From Sphingomonas sp. Ag1 (lineage in GTDB: Bacteria > Pseudomonadota > Alphaproteobacteria > Sphingomonadales > Sphingomonadaceae): a stretch of DNA of 64,000 nucleotides. A program made the translations under genes and the position numbers. Positions 27,429 through 35,310 of this stretch are shown here, one piece after another. The stretch's first letter is position 1. The number at the start of each line of letters is the position of its first letter. Where the stretch lies: positions 91,261-155,260 of the forward strand of contig NZ_LAZX01000089.1 of NCBI RefSeq assembly GCF_000980895.1, read 5' to 3'. A model generated the notes under the pieces. The model saw only the letters and a program-made list of their open reading frames with translations, ran no database searches and had not been told where the DNA came from.

Positions 27429-28148
27429 ATGGCAGCCATGCTGGCCAAGGATATTTGTGCGGATTGCGCCGTGCGCGACCAGGCGCTGTGCGGCAGCCTC
27501 GACGATCAGGAACTCGTCGCGCTCAATTCGATCGGGCAGCGCCGCCGGGTGCCGCGCGGCGCCACCGTCATGTGGGCGGGCGATGAAAGCGTGATCTGCG
27601 CCAATTTGCTGTCCGGCGTGCTGAAGCTGGTGGCGTCGACCGCCGACGGGCGCGAGCAGATCGTCGGTCTGCTTTATGCCTCCGACTTCGTCGGCACGCC
27701 CTTTGCCGATCACGCCGATTTCACGATCACCGCACTGACCGATGCCGAATTGTGCGTCTTCCCCCGCCAGGCGTTCGAGCGGGTGCTGGAGGATCATGCG
27801 CGCATGGAGCACGTGCTGTTGCAACGCACGCTGCGCGCGCTGAACGAGGCGCGCGGCCGGATGCTGACGCTGGCGCGTAAATCGGCGGAGGAGAAGATCG
27901 CCGGCTTCCTGCTCGACATGGCGTCACGCGCGGGTAGCACCGGATGCCGCGCGACGCCCGACGGGCCATTGACCTTTGACCTGCCGCTGACGCGCGGTCA
28001 GATCGCCGACGTGCTGGGGCTGACGATCGAGACCGTCAGCCGGCAAATGACGAAGCTGAAGAGCGCCGGCGTCATCTCGCTGCCCGGCGGGCGGGGGATC
28101 ACCATCGCCGATCAGAACGCGCTGGAACTGCGCGCACAGGCGGCCTGA
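27429..28148 (+). CDS. FNR-type oxygen-sensing regulator, copy 2
   Basis: 239 residues (236 if the ATG at 27438 is used). Cysteines in CADCAVRDQALC and a fourth in VICANL match the oxygen-sensing cluster ligands of FNR/FnrN. The C-terminal helix-turn-helix has TIETVSRQMTKLK, identical to copy 1 at the DNA-contacting positions. The two copies are clearly paralogous and probably read the same boxes. Unlike copy 1 there is no FNR box directly upstream; a terminator separates it from cydX. No clear ribosome site precedes either start. Confidence 0.9.
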   Translation: MAAMLAKDICADCAVRDQALCGSLDDQELVALNSIGQRRRVPRGATVMWAGDESVICANLLSGVLKLVASTADGREQIVGLLYASDFVGTPFADHADFTITALTDAELCVFPRQAFERVLEDHARMEHVLLQRTLRALNEARGRMLTLARKSAEEKIAGFLLDMASRAGSTGCRATPDGPLTFDLPLTRGQIADVLGLTIETVSRQMTKLKSAGVISLPGGRGITIADQNALELRAQAA

Positions 28149-28164
28149 GGGCAGCGGCGGCGGG

Positions 28165-28710
28165 CTAGCCGGCGGCGGCCCGCCGGCCAAGTGCCTCGAC
28201 CAGCAATGCGCGCCCCTCTGCGGTGAGCCGCTGGTGCGCGGCCGCGAGGATCGCCAGCTGTTCGAGCTCGATCGATGCGCGGCAGCCAGTGAAGAAACAG
28301 CGCAGCATATAGCCGAGCGTCGCCGCATCAGGCGTAGGCGTTTCGTCATCGGGCCGAAGCGCGGCGAGCAGTTCCTGCGCGTAAACGGTGTTGGCAACGC
28401 GCCGCGTCTCGATCAGCCGGGATAGTGCCGTGCCGAGCGGGTCAGTGCCGGACGGGCGCAGGAACGGGGCGACCGGGCAGCGATCATCGTCACCAGTTGC
28501 GATCACCATCTCCAGTCCGCTGCACAGCCGCGCGCACGTTGCCGGATCCGGCAATCCGGGCAGGGCGTCGGCGCATTGCTCCAGTGCGTCGCACAGCCCG
28601 GCGACGCCGGTGTGAAAGGCGACGAGGCGCATCAGGTCGACTTCCTGCACCACCTGCCAGCCACGCGAAAACGCCAGCACGAGGCCGGCAGAACGATCAT
28701 GCCTCGTCAC
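28165..28710 (-). CDS. Unknown protein divergent from ubiM, behind an FNR box
   Basis: 181 residues from GTG 28710, which has AAGGGAG seven bases upstream. Largely helical, with five or six scattered Cys (for instance in PATCARLCSG and RCFFTGC) but no recognised metal motif and no signal peptide. I do not recognise the family. The start lies 57.5 bp from the centre of the FNR box at 28761, so a class II FNR promoter would give a leader of about 16 nt carrying the ribosome site. Expression at low oxygen is therefore likely. It converges with the second FNR gene. Confidence 0.65.
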   Translation of the reverse strand: MTRHDRSAGLVLAFSRGWQVVQEVDLMRLVAFHTGVAGLCDALEQCADALPGLPDPATCARLCSGLEMVIATGDDDRCPVAPFLRPSGTDPLGTALSRLIETRRVANTVYAQELLAALRPDDETPTPDAATLGYMLRCFFTGCRASIELEQLAILAAAHQRLTAEGRALLVEALGRRAAAG

Positions 28711-28760
28711 GGGCAAACTCCCTTTGTGCCGCAAGGCTAGCGTACGGTCCGCACGCGGCA

Positions 28761-28774
28761 TTGACCGGGGTCAA
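28761..28774. promoter_or_regulatory. FNR box in the 28710/28839 divergent region
   Basis: TTGACCGGGGTCAA, a symmetric FNR-type palindrome. It sits between the unknown minus-strand gene and the UbiM-like gene and could serve both. Confidence 0.72.
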
Positions 28775-28838
28775 ACCGCCCGGCCGCCATGCCGTGCGAT
28801 GCCGCCATCAGAATGATGATGATGGTGGGGCATGTCTG

Positions 28839-30020
28839 ATGGATCATGATGTCGTGGTGATCGGCGGCGGGCCGGCGGGATTGGCGCTGGCCTGTTCGTT
28901 GCGCGGAACCGGCCTGCGGATCGCCGTGGTGGAGCGCCAGCCCGCGGACGTGCTCGCCAACCCACCAAGCGACGGGCGCGAGATCGCGTTGACCCATCGC
29001 TCCGTGCGCCTGCTGCAGGAGATGGGTGCGTGTCAGCATCTCGACCCCGCGATGATCGCGCCCCTGCGCGCGGCACGCGTGCTGAACGGCCGTTCACCGT
29101 TCGCGCTCTCGTTCGATCCGGCTGGCGGTGCGCAGGACTGGCTGGGGCAGCTGGTGCCCAATCATCACTTGCGCCGGGCGCTTTATCGAACCGCGTTCGA
29201 GGCCGGCGATGGACCGGCGGGGCTGGAACTGGTCGCCGGCGTTGCGGTGGATCGTGTGCGCACGGGGCTGGCGGCCGCAAGGGTGACACTTGCCGACGGG
29301 CGTGAATTGCGGAGCCGCCTGCTGGTGGCGGCGGATTCGCGCTTCTCGAAGGTGCGCGAGCAGCTTGGCATTGCCGCGTCGATCAACCGGCTCGGCCGAT
29401 CGATGATGGTGTGCCGCGTGGCGCATGACCGCGACCATGGCGGCGTGGCGACCGAATGGTTCGATCATGGGCAGACCATCGCGCTGCTGCCGCTGCCGGG
29501 ACGCACCTCGTCCATCGTGCTGACGCTGCCGGCGGGGGAGATCGAGCGGATCGCCAGCCTTGATCGCGCGGCCCTGGGGGCGGAGCTGACGATGCGGTCG
29601 GCCGGTCGGCTGGGGCGGTGCACGGTGGTGGAGGATCCGCACGTCTATCCACTTGCCACCACTTTTGCCCAGCACTTTGCCGCGACGCGCGCGGCGCTGA
29701 TCGGCGATGCCGCGGTGGGGATGCATCCGGTGACGGCGCATGGCTTCAACCTGGGATTGCAGGGGCAAGCGACCCTGGCCCGGCTGATCCGCGAGGCGGT
29801 GAGCGCGGGGCGCGACATCGCCTCTGCGCTGCTGCTGCGCCGCTACGAGGCGGCGCATCGGCTCGCCACCCGCCCGCTTTACACCGGCACCAATCTGCTG
29901 GTGCGCCTCTACACCGATGATCGACCACTGGCCGGGGTGGCACGCCATGCGGTGCTGCGGGCAGGCGCGCGCCTGCCGCTTGCCCGCCAGCTGATCAGCC
30001 GCTCGCTGATGCAGCGTTGA
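28839..30020 (+). CDS. ubiM: UbiM-like FAD-dependent ubiquinone hydroxylase
   Basis: 393 residues of the UbiH/UbiF/UbiM flavin monooxygenase family. The N-terminal dinucleotide motif is VVVIGGGPAGLALACSLRG; the FAD-binding GD motif reads GDAAVGMHPVTAHGFNLG. This MHPVTAHGFNLG wording is what I recall for UbiM rather than UbiH, which has HPIAGQGFNLG, but substrate position is not proven. UbiM-type enzymes hydroxylate the ring of ubiquinone precursors using O2. Start at ATG 28839 with GGTGGGG upstream. The FNR box 71 bp upstream implies induction at low oxygen. Its stop codon overlaps the next FNR box. Confidence 0.75.
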   Translation: MDHDVVVIGGGPAGLALACSLRGTGLRIAVVERQPADVLANPPSDGREIALTHRSVRLLQEMGACQHLDPAMIAPLRAARVLNGRSPFALSFDPAGGAQDWLGQLVPNHHLRRALYRTAFEAGDGPAGLELVAGVAVDRVRTGLAAARVTLADGRELRSRLLVAADSRFSKVREQLGIAASINRLGRSMMVCRVAHDRDHGGVATEWFDHGQTIALLPLPGRTSSIVLTLPAGEIERIASLDRAALGAELTMRSAGRLGRCTVVEDPHVYPLATTFAQHFAATRAALIGDAAVGMHPVTAHGFNLGLQGQATLARLIREAVSAGRDIASALLLRRYEAAHRLATRPLYTGTNLLVRLYTDDRPLAGVARHAVLRAGARLPLARQLISRSLMQR

Positions 30021-30030
30021 TCCCCGTCAA
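30017..30030 (+). promoter_or_regulatory. FNR box upstream of the fatty-acid-hydroxylase-like gene
   Basis: TTGATCCCCGTCAA, overlapping the ubiM stop codon. With the usual 41.5-bp spacing transcription would begin near 30065, 22 bases before the GTG at 30087. Confidence 0.7.
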
Positions 30031-30086
30031 TGATCGCGCAGGTCCGCGGCGCTAGCCCGTCGCCCGAACAAGAGGTCGGGGGTATC

Positions 30087-30851
30087 GTGGACATTGTATC
30101 AAAGGGCTTTTGGCACCGGTCGCATCATCTCGACCGGATGACGTTGCGCGAGCTGGTGGTCGCCTATTTCCAGCATTACGCCATCCTCTGCTACCTCGCG
30201 CTGACCGCGCTTTCCATTGGCGTGTTCGTCATGCAGCCGGCGCCGGTGCTGCCGACGATCGCCACGATCGCGCTGATCGTCCTGGCCTATCCATTGATAT
30301 GGTATTGCCTGCACCGCTGGGTGCTGCACTGCCACTGGATGTTCAAGGTGCCGTGGCTGGCGGCCACGTGGAAGCGGATCCACTACGACCATCACCAGGA
30401 TCCCAACCATCTGGAGGTGCTGTTCGGCGCGCTCTACACCACGTTGCCGACGCTGCTGCTGGTGTCGGCGCTGCCGGGCTATCTGATCGGCGGGGTGGGC
30501 GGGGCGGCGGCCGGTCTTGCCACCGGGCTGCTGGCGACGTGCTTCTATGAGTTTTTCCACTGCATCCAGCACCTGTCGTACAAGCCGCGCGCGGGATGGC
30601 TGGCGCGGATGAAGGTGCGCCACATGGAACATCATTTCCATGACGAGGACGGCAATTTCGGCATCACCAACTTTGCCTGGGATCGACTGTTCGGCACGCT
30701 CTACACCCGCCGCGAACGCCCGCTGAAAAGCGCCACGGTGTTCAACCTAGGCTATACCCGCACGATGGCGGCCCGCTATCCCTGGGTGGCGCGGCGATCC
30801 AACGGCTTCGTTGCTGCGGGCCATCCGCGGCAGCGCCAGCGGCGGGGCTGA
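30087..30851 (+). CDS. Sterol desaturase / fatty acid hydroxylase-like membrane protein
   Basis: 254 residues with four or five membrane helices and the histidine boxes of the di-iron hydroxylase superfamily: HRWVLH, HYDHH, FHCIQH and HMEHHFHDE. Such enzymes use O2 to hydroxylate or desaturate lipids; fatty-acid hydroxylation is the most likely task in a sphingomonad, but carotenoid or other lipid substrates are possible. I choose the GTG at 30087, which has GGTCGGGGG upstream. The ATG at 30030 overlaps the FNR box and adds residues unlike the family. Convergent with the TRIC-type channel. Confidence 0.78.
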   Translation: MDIVSKGFWHRSHHLDRMTLRELVVAYFQHYAILCYLALTALSIGVFVMQPAPVLPTIATIALIVLAYPLIWYCLHRWVLHCHWMFKVPWLAATWKRIHYDHHQDPNHLEVLFGALYTTLPTLLLVSALPGYLIGGVGGAAAGLATGLLATCFYEFFHCIQHLSYKPRAGWLARMKVRHMEHHFHDEDGNFGITNFAWDRLFGTLYTRRERPLKSATVFNLGYTRTMAARYPWVARRSNGFVAAGHPRQRQRRG

Positions 30852-30859
30852 ACGAAGTA

Positions 30860-31534
30860 TCAAGTGGCGGCGTCGTCTCTTGGATCGCGCGAGGTCAGCG
30901 CAACGGGCAGCCGCCACCCGAAATGGATCGCCGCAACGCGCAGCGCGAAGCAGGCGAGGGCGGACAGGATGGCGGTGGGGACGAGCGGCAGGCGCAGCCA
31001 GCTGCCGGTGACCGCCAGCCCGGCGCCGAGGAGCGCGGCCACCGCGTAGATATCCGCCTGCAACACGGTTGGCGTGCGGGTGACGAGGATGTCGCGCGCC
31101 ATCCCGCCGCCGATCCCCGTGACCATGCCGAGCAGCGCGGCCATCAGCGGGTCCAGTCCGTAGGTCAGCGCCTTTTCCGCGCCGGCGACCGAGAACAGGG
31201 CAAGGCCAGCGGCGTCGAACAGCTGGATCGCGGTGTGCAGCCGTGCCCAGGGCGAATACCAGAAGAAGATCGCCAGTCCCGCGGCGACCGATGTCGCCAG
31301 ATAGCGCCAGTCGCTGATCGCAGTCGGCGGCACGGCACCGATCAGAACGTCGCGCATGATCCCGCCCGCACTGGACGCCGCGAAGGACAGCACCAGGACG
31401 CCAAACACGTCCAGCCGGCGATGGACCCCCAGCATCGCGCCGCTGATCGCAAAGACGAACGTGCCCACCAGATCCATGAAGAACAGCAATTCGTGGACGG
31501 CCTGCTGCTCCAGCATCGCGCTGCTTGCGGTCAC
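30860..31534 (-). CDS. TRIC/UPF0126-type cation channel protein
   Basis: 224 residues with seven hydrophobic helices in the two-repeat pattern of the bacterial TRIC (YadS/UPF0126) family. The glycine-rich KEV-like kinks appear as SSAGGIMRDVLIG and GIGGGMARDIL, one per repeat. These proteins form trimeric monovalent-cation channels; physiological role in bacteria is unclear. Start is GTG 31534 with AGGAGGA eight bases upstream. A convergent neighbour is the hydroxylase-like gene. Confidence 0.85.
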   Translation of the reverse strand: MTASSAMLEQQAVHELLFFMDLVGTFVFAISGAMLGVHRRLDVFGVLVLSFAASSAGGIMRDVLIGAVPPTAISDWRYLATSVAAGLAIFFWYSPWARLHTAIQLFDAAGLALFSVAGAEKALTYGLDPLMAALLGMVTGIGGGMARDILVTRTPTVLQADIYAVAALLGAGLAVTGSWLRLPLVPTAILSALACFALRVAAIHFGWRLPVALTSRDPRDDAAT

Positions 31535-31560
31535 CAGCCGGTTCCTCCTGCTGCGCGCCG

Positions 31561-32535
31561 CTAGTTCTGCATCCTTATCTGCTGACCCCTGACCAGCGGG
31601 TAGACCGCAAGGTCATGGCCATCCAGATTCTCCTTGTGCATGTCGACGGCCGTAATCTGGCTGTTCTCGTAGGTAGTGTAATAATAGATGCCTGTGGCGG
31701 TGTTGCAGCATGATGAATAGATCGTGATCTCATATTTTTCGTCGCCGACATTGGCACACCCGCGTTGTTGCGCGACCGATCCCAGAATCTGGAAGAATTG
31801 GCTGATGGATTCTGATTCCGAGTCTCCGCAGACCGAGTTCATCTTGGTGAAGGTCGCCTTCACGAAGCGGGAGGGGGAGGACAGGTCACCCGGCAGCCCA
31901 AGCGCACCCATGCCGCGGCTGTAGATGTCGAAGGTGATCGCGCTGGAGAAATTGTTGGTCGGCGGATAACGCGACAGGTGCATGTAATTGTTCAGGTTGA
32001 ACAATTGCATGTCGAAGGTGGGGTTGTTGGTCAGCACGCCGACGGGATTGTCATAGACCTTGAGCCCGTCACGCAGCGGCTCGACGGTGATGGAGCGGTC
32101 CCGATCGGCGATGATCCAGTGCAGGGGGGAGGTGGGCATCCCCTCGCTGAACGCCTCATCGAACAGGTTTACCGATGGAAGCGCGGCCTCGACCTCGGCC
32201 ACCGTTTCGAATTGGGCCAGCACCCAGAGGACGAATTCAAACGAGGTGACGTTCGTCTTGCCGGCGGCCGCGGGCAGATAGGCGGCGTTCCCGCTGAACG
32301 CGAGTCCGGCCATGCTGAGGCCCTTCTCGTTGGTGCCGTCGTAATAGAGCGGGTAGTTGTTCGCGACGGTGGCCATGCCGATGATTGCGTGATGCGCCTC
32401 GATCGGTGGCAGCTTGCGAAGCGCGATCGGGAAGTTGCGCGGCGTGAAAGTGACGGCTTCGCCATACGACATTTCGTAATCGAGGTTGCGCCCGAAATAA
32501 TGATCCTTGGTGGTGAAGCTCAGTCCGGTGCACAT
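31561..32535 (-). CDS. Bile-salt-hydrolase / penicillin-V-acylase family Ntn hydrolase
   Basis: 324 residues, similar in length to Gram-positive bile salt hydrolases. After Met removal the nucleophile would be Cys2 (MCTGLSF). Other catalytic residues are in place: Arg16 and Asp19 (GRNLD), Asn83 (SGNAAY, which is the bile-salt-hydrolase state; penicillin acylases have Tyr), Asn170/171 (VLTNNP) and Arg223 (SRFVKATF). No signal peptide, so cytoplasmic. The start at 32535 is fixed by the need for Cys at position 2. Related enzymes cleave conjugated bile acids, penicillin V or acyl-homoserine lactones. Codon third positions are visibly less GC-rich than in neighbours, which hints at transfer. Confidence 0.85.
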   Translation of the reverse strand: MCTGLSFTTKDHYFGRNLDYEMSYGEAVTFTPRNFPIALRKLPPIEAHHAIIGMATVANNYPLYYDGTNEKGLSMAGLAFSGNAAYLPAAAGKTNVTSFEFVLWVLAQFETVAEVEAALPSVNLFDEAFSEGMPTSPLHWIIADRDRSITVEPLRDGLKVYDNPVGVLTNNPTFDMQLFNLNNYMHLSRYPPTNNFSSAITFDIYSRGMGALGLPGDLSSPSRFVKATFTKMNSVCGDSESESISQFFQILGSVAQQRGCANVGDEKYEITIYSSCCNTATGIYYYTTYENSQITAVDMHKENLDGHDLAVYPLVRGQQIRMQN

Positions 32536-33577
32536 TGCCGTTCTCCGTCCCGCACTTGCCGACAGTGCGCGATGATGCGCCGCGGGAGGGGACGGTGACT
32601 GCTTCGGTCCCGCACAGGGCAATGTCTATCTTCGGGAAAGTACGCAGCGTGCGGTCCCGGTTAGTGTCCGTGTGCCGATAGCGAGGGGGCAGCCAAAGCA
32701 TGTCGCCCGGCTGCCCCCGTTCATGGTCGTGCTTTCGAGCAGCGCCTCACTGACCGTATGTGACGGTGGATACCGTAAACATTGTCTAAAAATGCGCGAA
32801 TTTCCTCGTTAAATCGTTGAAATCCATGCTCTCAGTAGAGGTCTTTCGTAAACATTCGGCCCTGGCCCTGGGTTCGGCACGGTACAGTGTTTACGTAACT
32901 CGGACGTCCGGTTCAGCCGGACTCTGGCTTGCTAAGTCGCGTGGCATAGAAATGCTATTCATCGCAGCGCTCGTTCAAGCTCGAAGTTCACTTCGAGCTT
33001 GAACGAGCGCAACCGCCCGAGGCGGCAGCTACACTCCGACCCTGGGCCGGGCTGAGTTGCTTAGCGCTGCCGTAGGAACGCTGAGCCGCCAAGCTCGTCC
33101 ATATGGCCGAAAGGATCGCCACGAAGCCCGAGAGCTCAGGTGGAGACTTGCCAAAGCAGCGTGAAGCCGAGCGACATGCAGGCGCGCTGGTATCAGTGCT
33201 GCGTCGGCAGCCCGGCTTCGCTTACCGAACGCCCCGTACCGGGATGCTCTCCACGGCAAGCCGCCGGTCCGCTCCCGTACCTAGAACCGCCGCGCTGATT
33301 GTGAGAAGTGCTAGGTCTGCAAAGCGCCCAAGTTCGGTCATTCCGAACAGATCCTGTTGATCCTAGAAGCTGCCCTTCGTTGATGCGGCAGGCGGCGGAC
33401 CGAGACAGGGACTAGCTGCCGTTCAGACGCGTCAGGCCGGATGGCTACTTTCATAATAGGCGTTCACTTCAAGTTCAGGTGGCGGACCGCGCGAGACCAT
33501 CAGCCGAGCGCGCGTGAGGCAAGATTGGCCGCGGCGTCACGTCTTGCCTGCGCCGCCTTCCGTTCGGAATAACGATC
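32536..33577. other. 1.0-kb stretch without a supportable gene
   Basis: Only short overlapping frames on both strands. Apart from the perfect hairpin at 32967-33010 I see no structured feature. The first 280 bp probably hold the promoter of the Ntn hydrolase gene. Confidence 0.5.
32967..33010. repeat. Perfect 20-bp inverted repeat with 4-nt loop
   Basis: GCGCTCGTTCAAGCTCGAAG at 32967-32986 is followed by TTCA and its exact reverse complement to 33010. No T-run follows, so it is not a standard terminator. Confidence 0.9.
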
Positions 33578-33690
33578 GTCGACAGTCGCCAGCGCTGCCC
33601 CGAGTTGAGCTCGAACAGGCTGGTCGTAGCGGCGACCGCCAGCTCGAAGAAGTTGGAGGCACCGATCAGCGCGAGGGGCGTGGCAACGCA
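33578..33690 (-). pseudogene. Frameshifted remnant of an ACR3-type arsenite permease
   Basis: The minus strand encodes APLALIGASNFFELAVA-like sequence (read here as ATPLALIGASNFFELAVAAT), then SLFELNSG. The phrase AALATV continues in the next frame. This order, with SNFFELAVA and NSGAALATV, is the conserved last third of ACR3 arsenite efflux proteins. A one-base shift separates the two parts and sequence on both sides is unrelated. Only about 40 codons remain, so it is non-functional. Confidence 0.6.
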
Positions 33691-34666
33691 CCATGCGTCG
33701 ACCGCGCGACTTGAAAAAAAAGCTTTGCCCCATGCAATCACTAACAGGTTCTATTTACTCTCATAGTGCCTTGTATGAAATAGCTAACTGAGAGTGTTCC
33801 TTCAGAGACATGCAGTTTCGCTTTGAGAATGAATCTTCGGCAAAGATATCGGAATTGGTGCAAGACTCTGATTCTTTTGGAAATGCTTTCTCTTTCGGTG
33901 TCATTGACGTCTTGCTCTGAACCAGTTTAGGTTACTTACAGATTGAAGATTGTCGTTCGCCAGAATGGTGAGTGGCGATCAGGGTTGGCCGACTGGCAGG
34001 TGTTCTATAGAAACTTGGTAGAGCCTCTTACGACGTACCATTCGTACAGACTAACCGGCCTTCCAGTATCAGTCTACTTACGTGACGGACAAATGTTGAT
34101 CCTCCCTCCTATTCTTCAAAGTCAACGAATAAACGGAGCGGCAGATACTATTCTTAAAAGCATTTTGGCTACAAGACGAAAACAAGAACATATACTCGGG
34201 TCGACAAACCAAGGTAAACATTGCGCTTGAATGGACCGTCTGCGCTTGTAATCTGTCCAGATTACACTGAGAGAGGGATTCGACCAACGGCATCATTCAA
34301 TCCTATAGTTCTATGTATGAAACTATTTGTTTAACCTTATCGCGATTCTGACAGTGCTCGGGAACTCAACCTGACTGGGTCGGCTGTAACAATTCACAGC
34401 TTGTCTGTGATAGTGATCGAGAACAGAAGGCTCGAAGCTGGACAAGGAAGGTTCGGAGTGTTTCGACAACGAAGAAAAGCTAACGGCAGAGTGCGCAATT
34501 GGAATGAAGTACAGCTAGCAGGTTGGTCGCAGCGGACGCGCAGTGAATGGGGAGAAGACGGCAGCTTTACCCTATCGATCACCTGAACCTGCCTGTCCCT
34601 TGACGGCGCAAGAGCTGCAGCCCGCACCTATTTCGGTCGCGGCCACCCCGGCCACGGAGAAGGACG
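33691..34666. other. AT-rich islet without a secure gene
   Basis: Base composition drops well below that of the flanks between about 33745 and 34340. Near its two edges are similar sequences, ATAGTGCCTTGTATGAAA around 33764 and ATAGTTCTATGTATGAAA around 34305. A 36-codon frame (ATG 33810) and a 95-codon frame (33943) lie inside. It may be a short foreign insert. Confidence 0.45.
33943..34230 (+). CDS. Possible small protein in the AT-rich islet
   Basis: 95 residues if started at TTG 33943; there is no ATG or clear ribosome site. The sequence (for example GLPVSVYLRDGQMLILPPI) has protein-like alternation but matches nothing I know. A 36-codon frame just upstream (33810-33920, MQFRFENESSAKISELVQDS at its start) may be its broken N-terminal part. 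Codon use is AT-rich, unlike the chromosome. Confidence 0.3.
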   Translation: MKIVVRQNGEWRSGLADWQVFYRNLVEPLTTYHSYRLTGLPVSVYLRDGQMLILPPILQSQRINGAADTILKSILATRRKQEHILGSTNQGKHCA

Positions 34667-35026
34667 ATGGGTTACTCGCAATTTGATCCTGCGATGCAGG
34701 GGCGCTCGGCGTGGAATGCCGGGAAGACTGTTGGCACGAAGCGGCCGCTAACGCAGAAGCAGATTTGGGCGATCCGTTTCTTTCTCGATCGCGAGGGCCG
34801 GCTACGGGATCGCGCCCTGTTCGACCTGGCGATCCACAGCAAACTGCGCGGCTGCGACTTGGTAAAGATAACAATCGGCGACTTGGTCGCCGGCACGGAT
34901 GTCCGAACGCGCGCGATCGTGATCCAGCAAAAGACCGGGCGGCCGGTGCAGTTCGAGCTCACCGCGGACGTGCGCGTAAGCCTGCTTGCGTGCTTGGAGC
35001 GTCGCCGCAAGCGATCTGAATCTTGA
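34667..35026 (+). pseudogene. C-terminally truncated tyrosine recombinase
   Basis: 119 residues matching the N-terminal half of a short tyrosine recombinase common in proteobacterial accessory DNA, which is about 200 residues long when complete. The phrase RDRALFDLAIHSKLRGCDL contains the first catalytic Arg, followed by VKITIGDLV and QQKTGRPVQFELT. The H-x-x-R box and the nucleophilic Tyr are missing because the frame ends in LERRRKRSES. It cannot recombine DNA alone. It marks an old integration junction next to the AT-rich islet. Confidence 0.75.
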
Positions 35027-35049
35027 GCCAGAGGGGGCCGAGCTTCATC

Positions 35050-35256
35050 CTACTTGCCGATCATCACGTCGCTGGCCTTGATGATGACGGTGACCGTGTC
35101 GCCGGTCACCAGCCCTAACTCGGCAATGGCTTCCTCAGTGATGTTCGCGGTGACAATGTTGCCGCCTTCGATGCCGACCTTGATCGAGCCGTTTACGGCG
35201 CCCTGTGTGATGGAGACGATCGTGCCGGAGATCTGGTTGCGCGCGCTGAGCTCCAC
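35050..35256 (-). CDS. Molbindin (Mop, TOBE-domain molybdate-binding protein)
   Basis: 68 residues forming a single TOBE/Mop domain: SARNQISGTIVSITQGAVNG at the N-terminus, then ITEEAIAELGLVTGD and VIIKASDVMIG. Molbindins bind molybdate as hexamers and buffer it in the cytoplasm. No mod transporter genes are adjacent, so it is an orphan. It lies head to tail with the serine hydrolase and convergent with the truncated recombinase. Confidence 0.85.
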   Translation of the reverse strand: MELSARNQISGTIVSITQGAVNGSIKVGIEGGNIVTANITEEAIAELGLVTGDTVTVIIKASDVMIGK

Positions 35257-35310
35257 GATACCCCCTTAGTTCGATTGCCGCTGGTTCTTATCGCGAACGG
35301 CTTCAACCGG

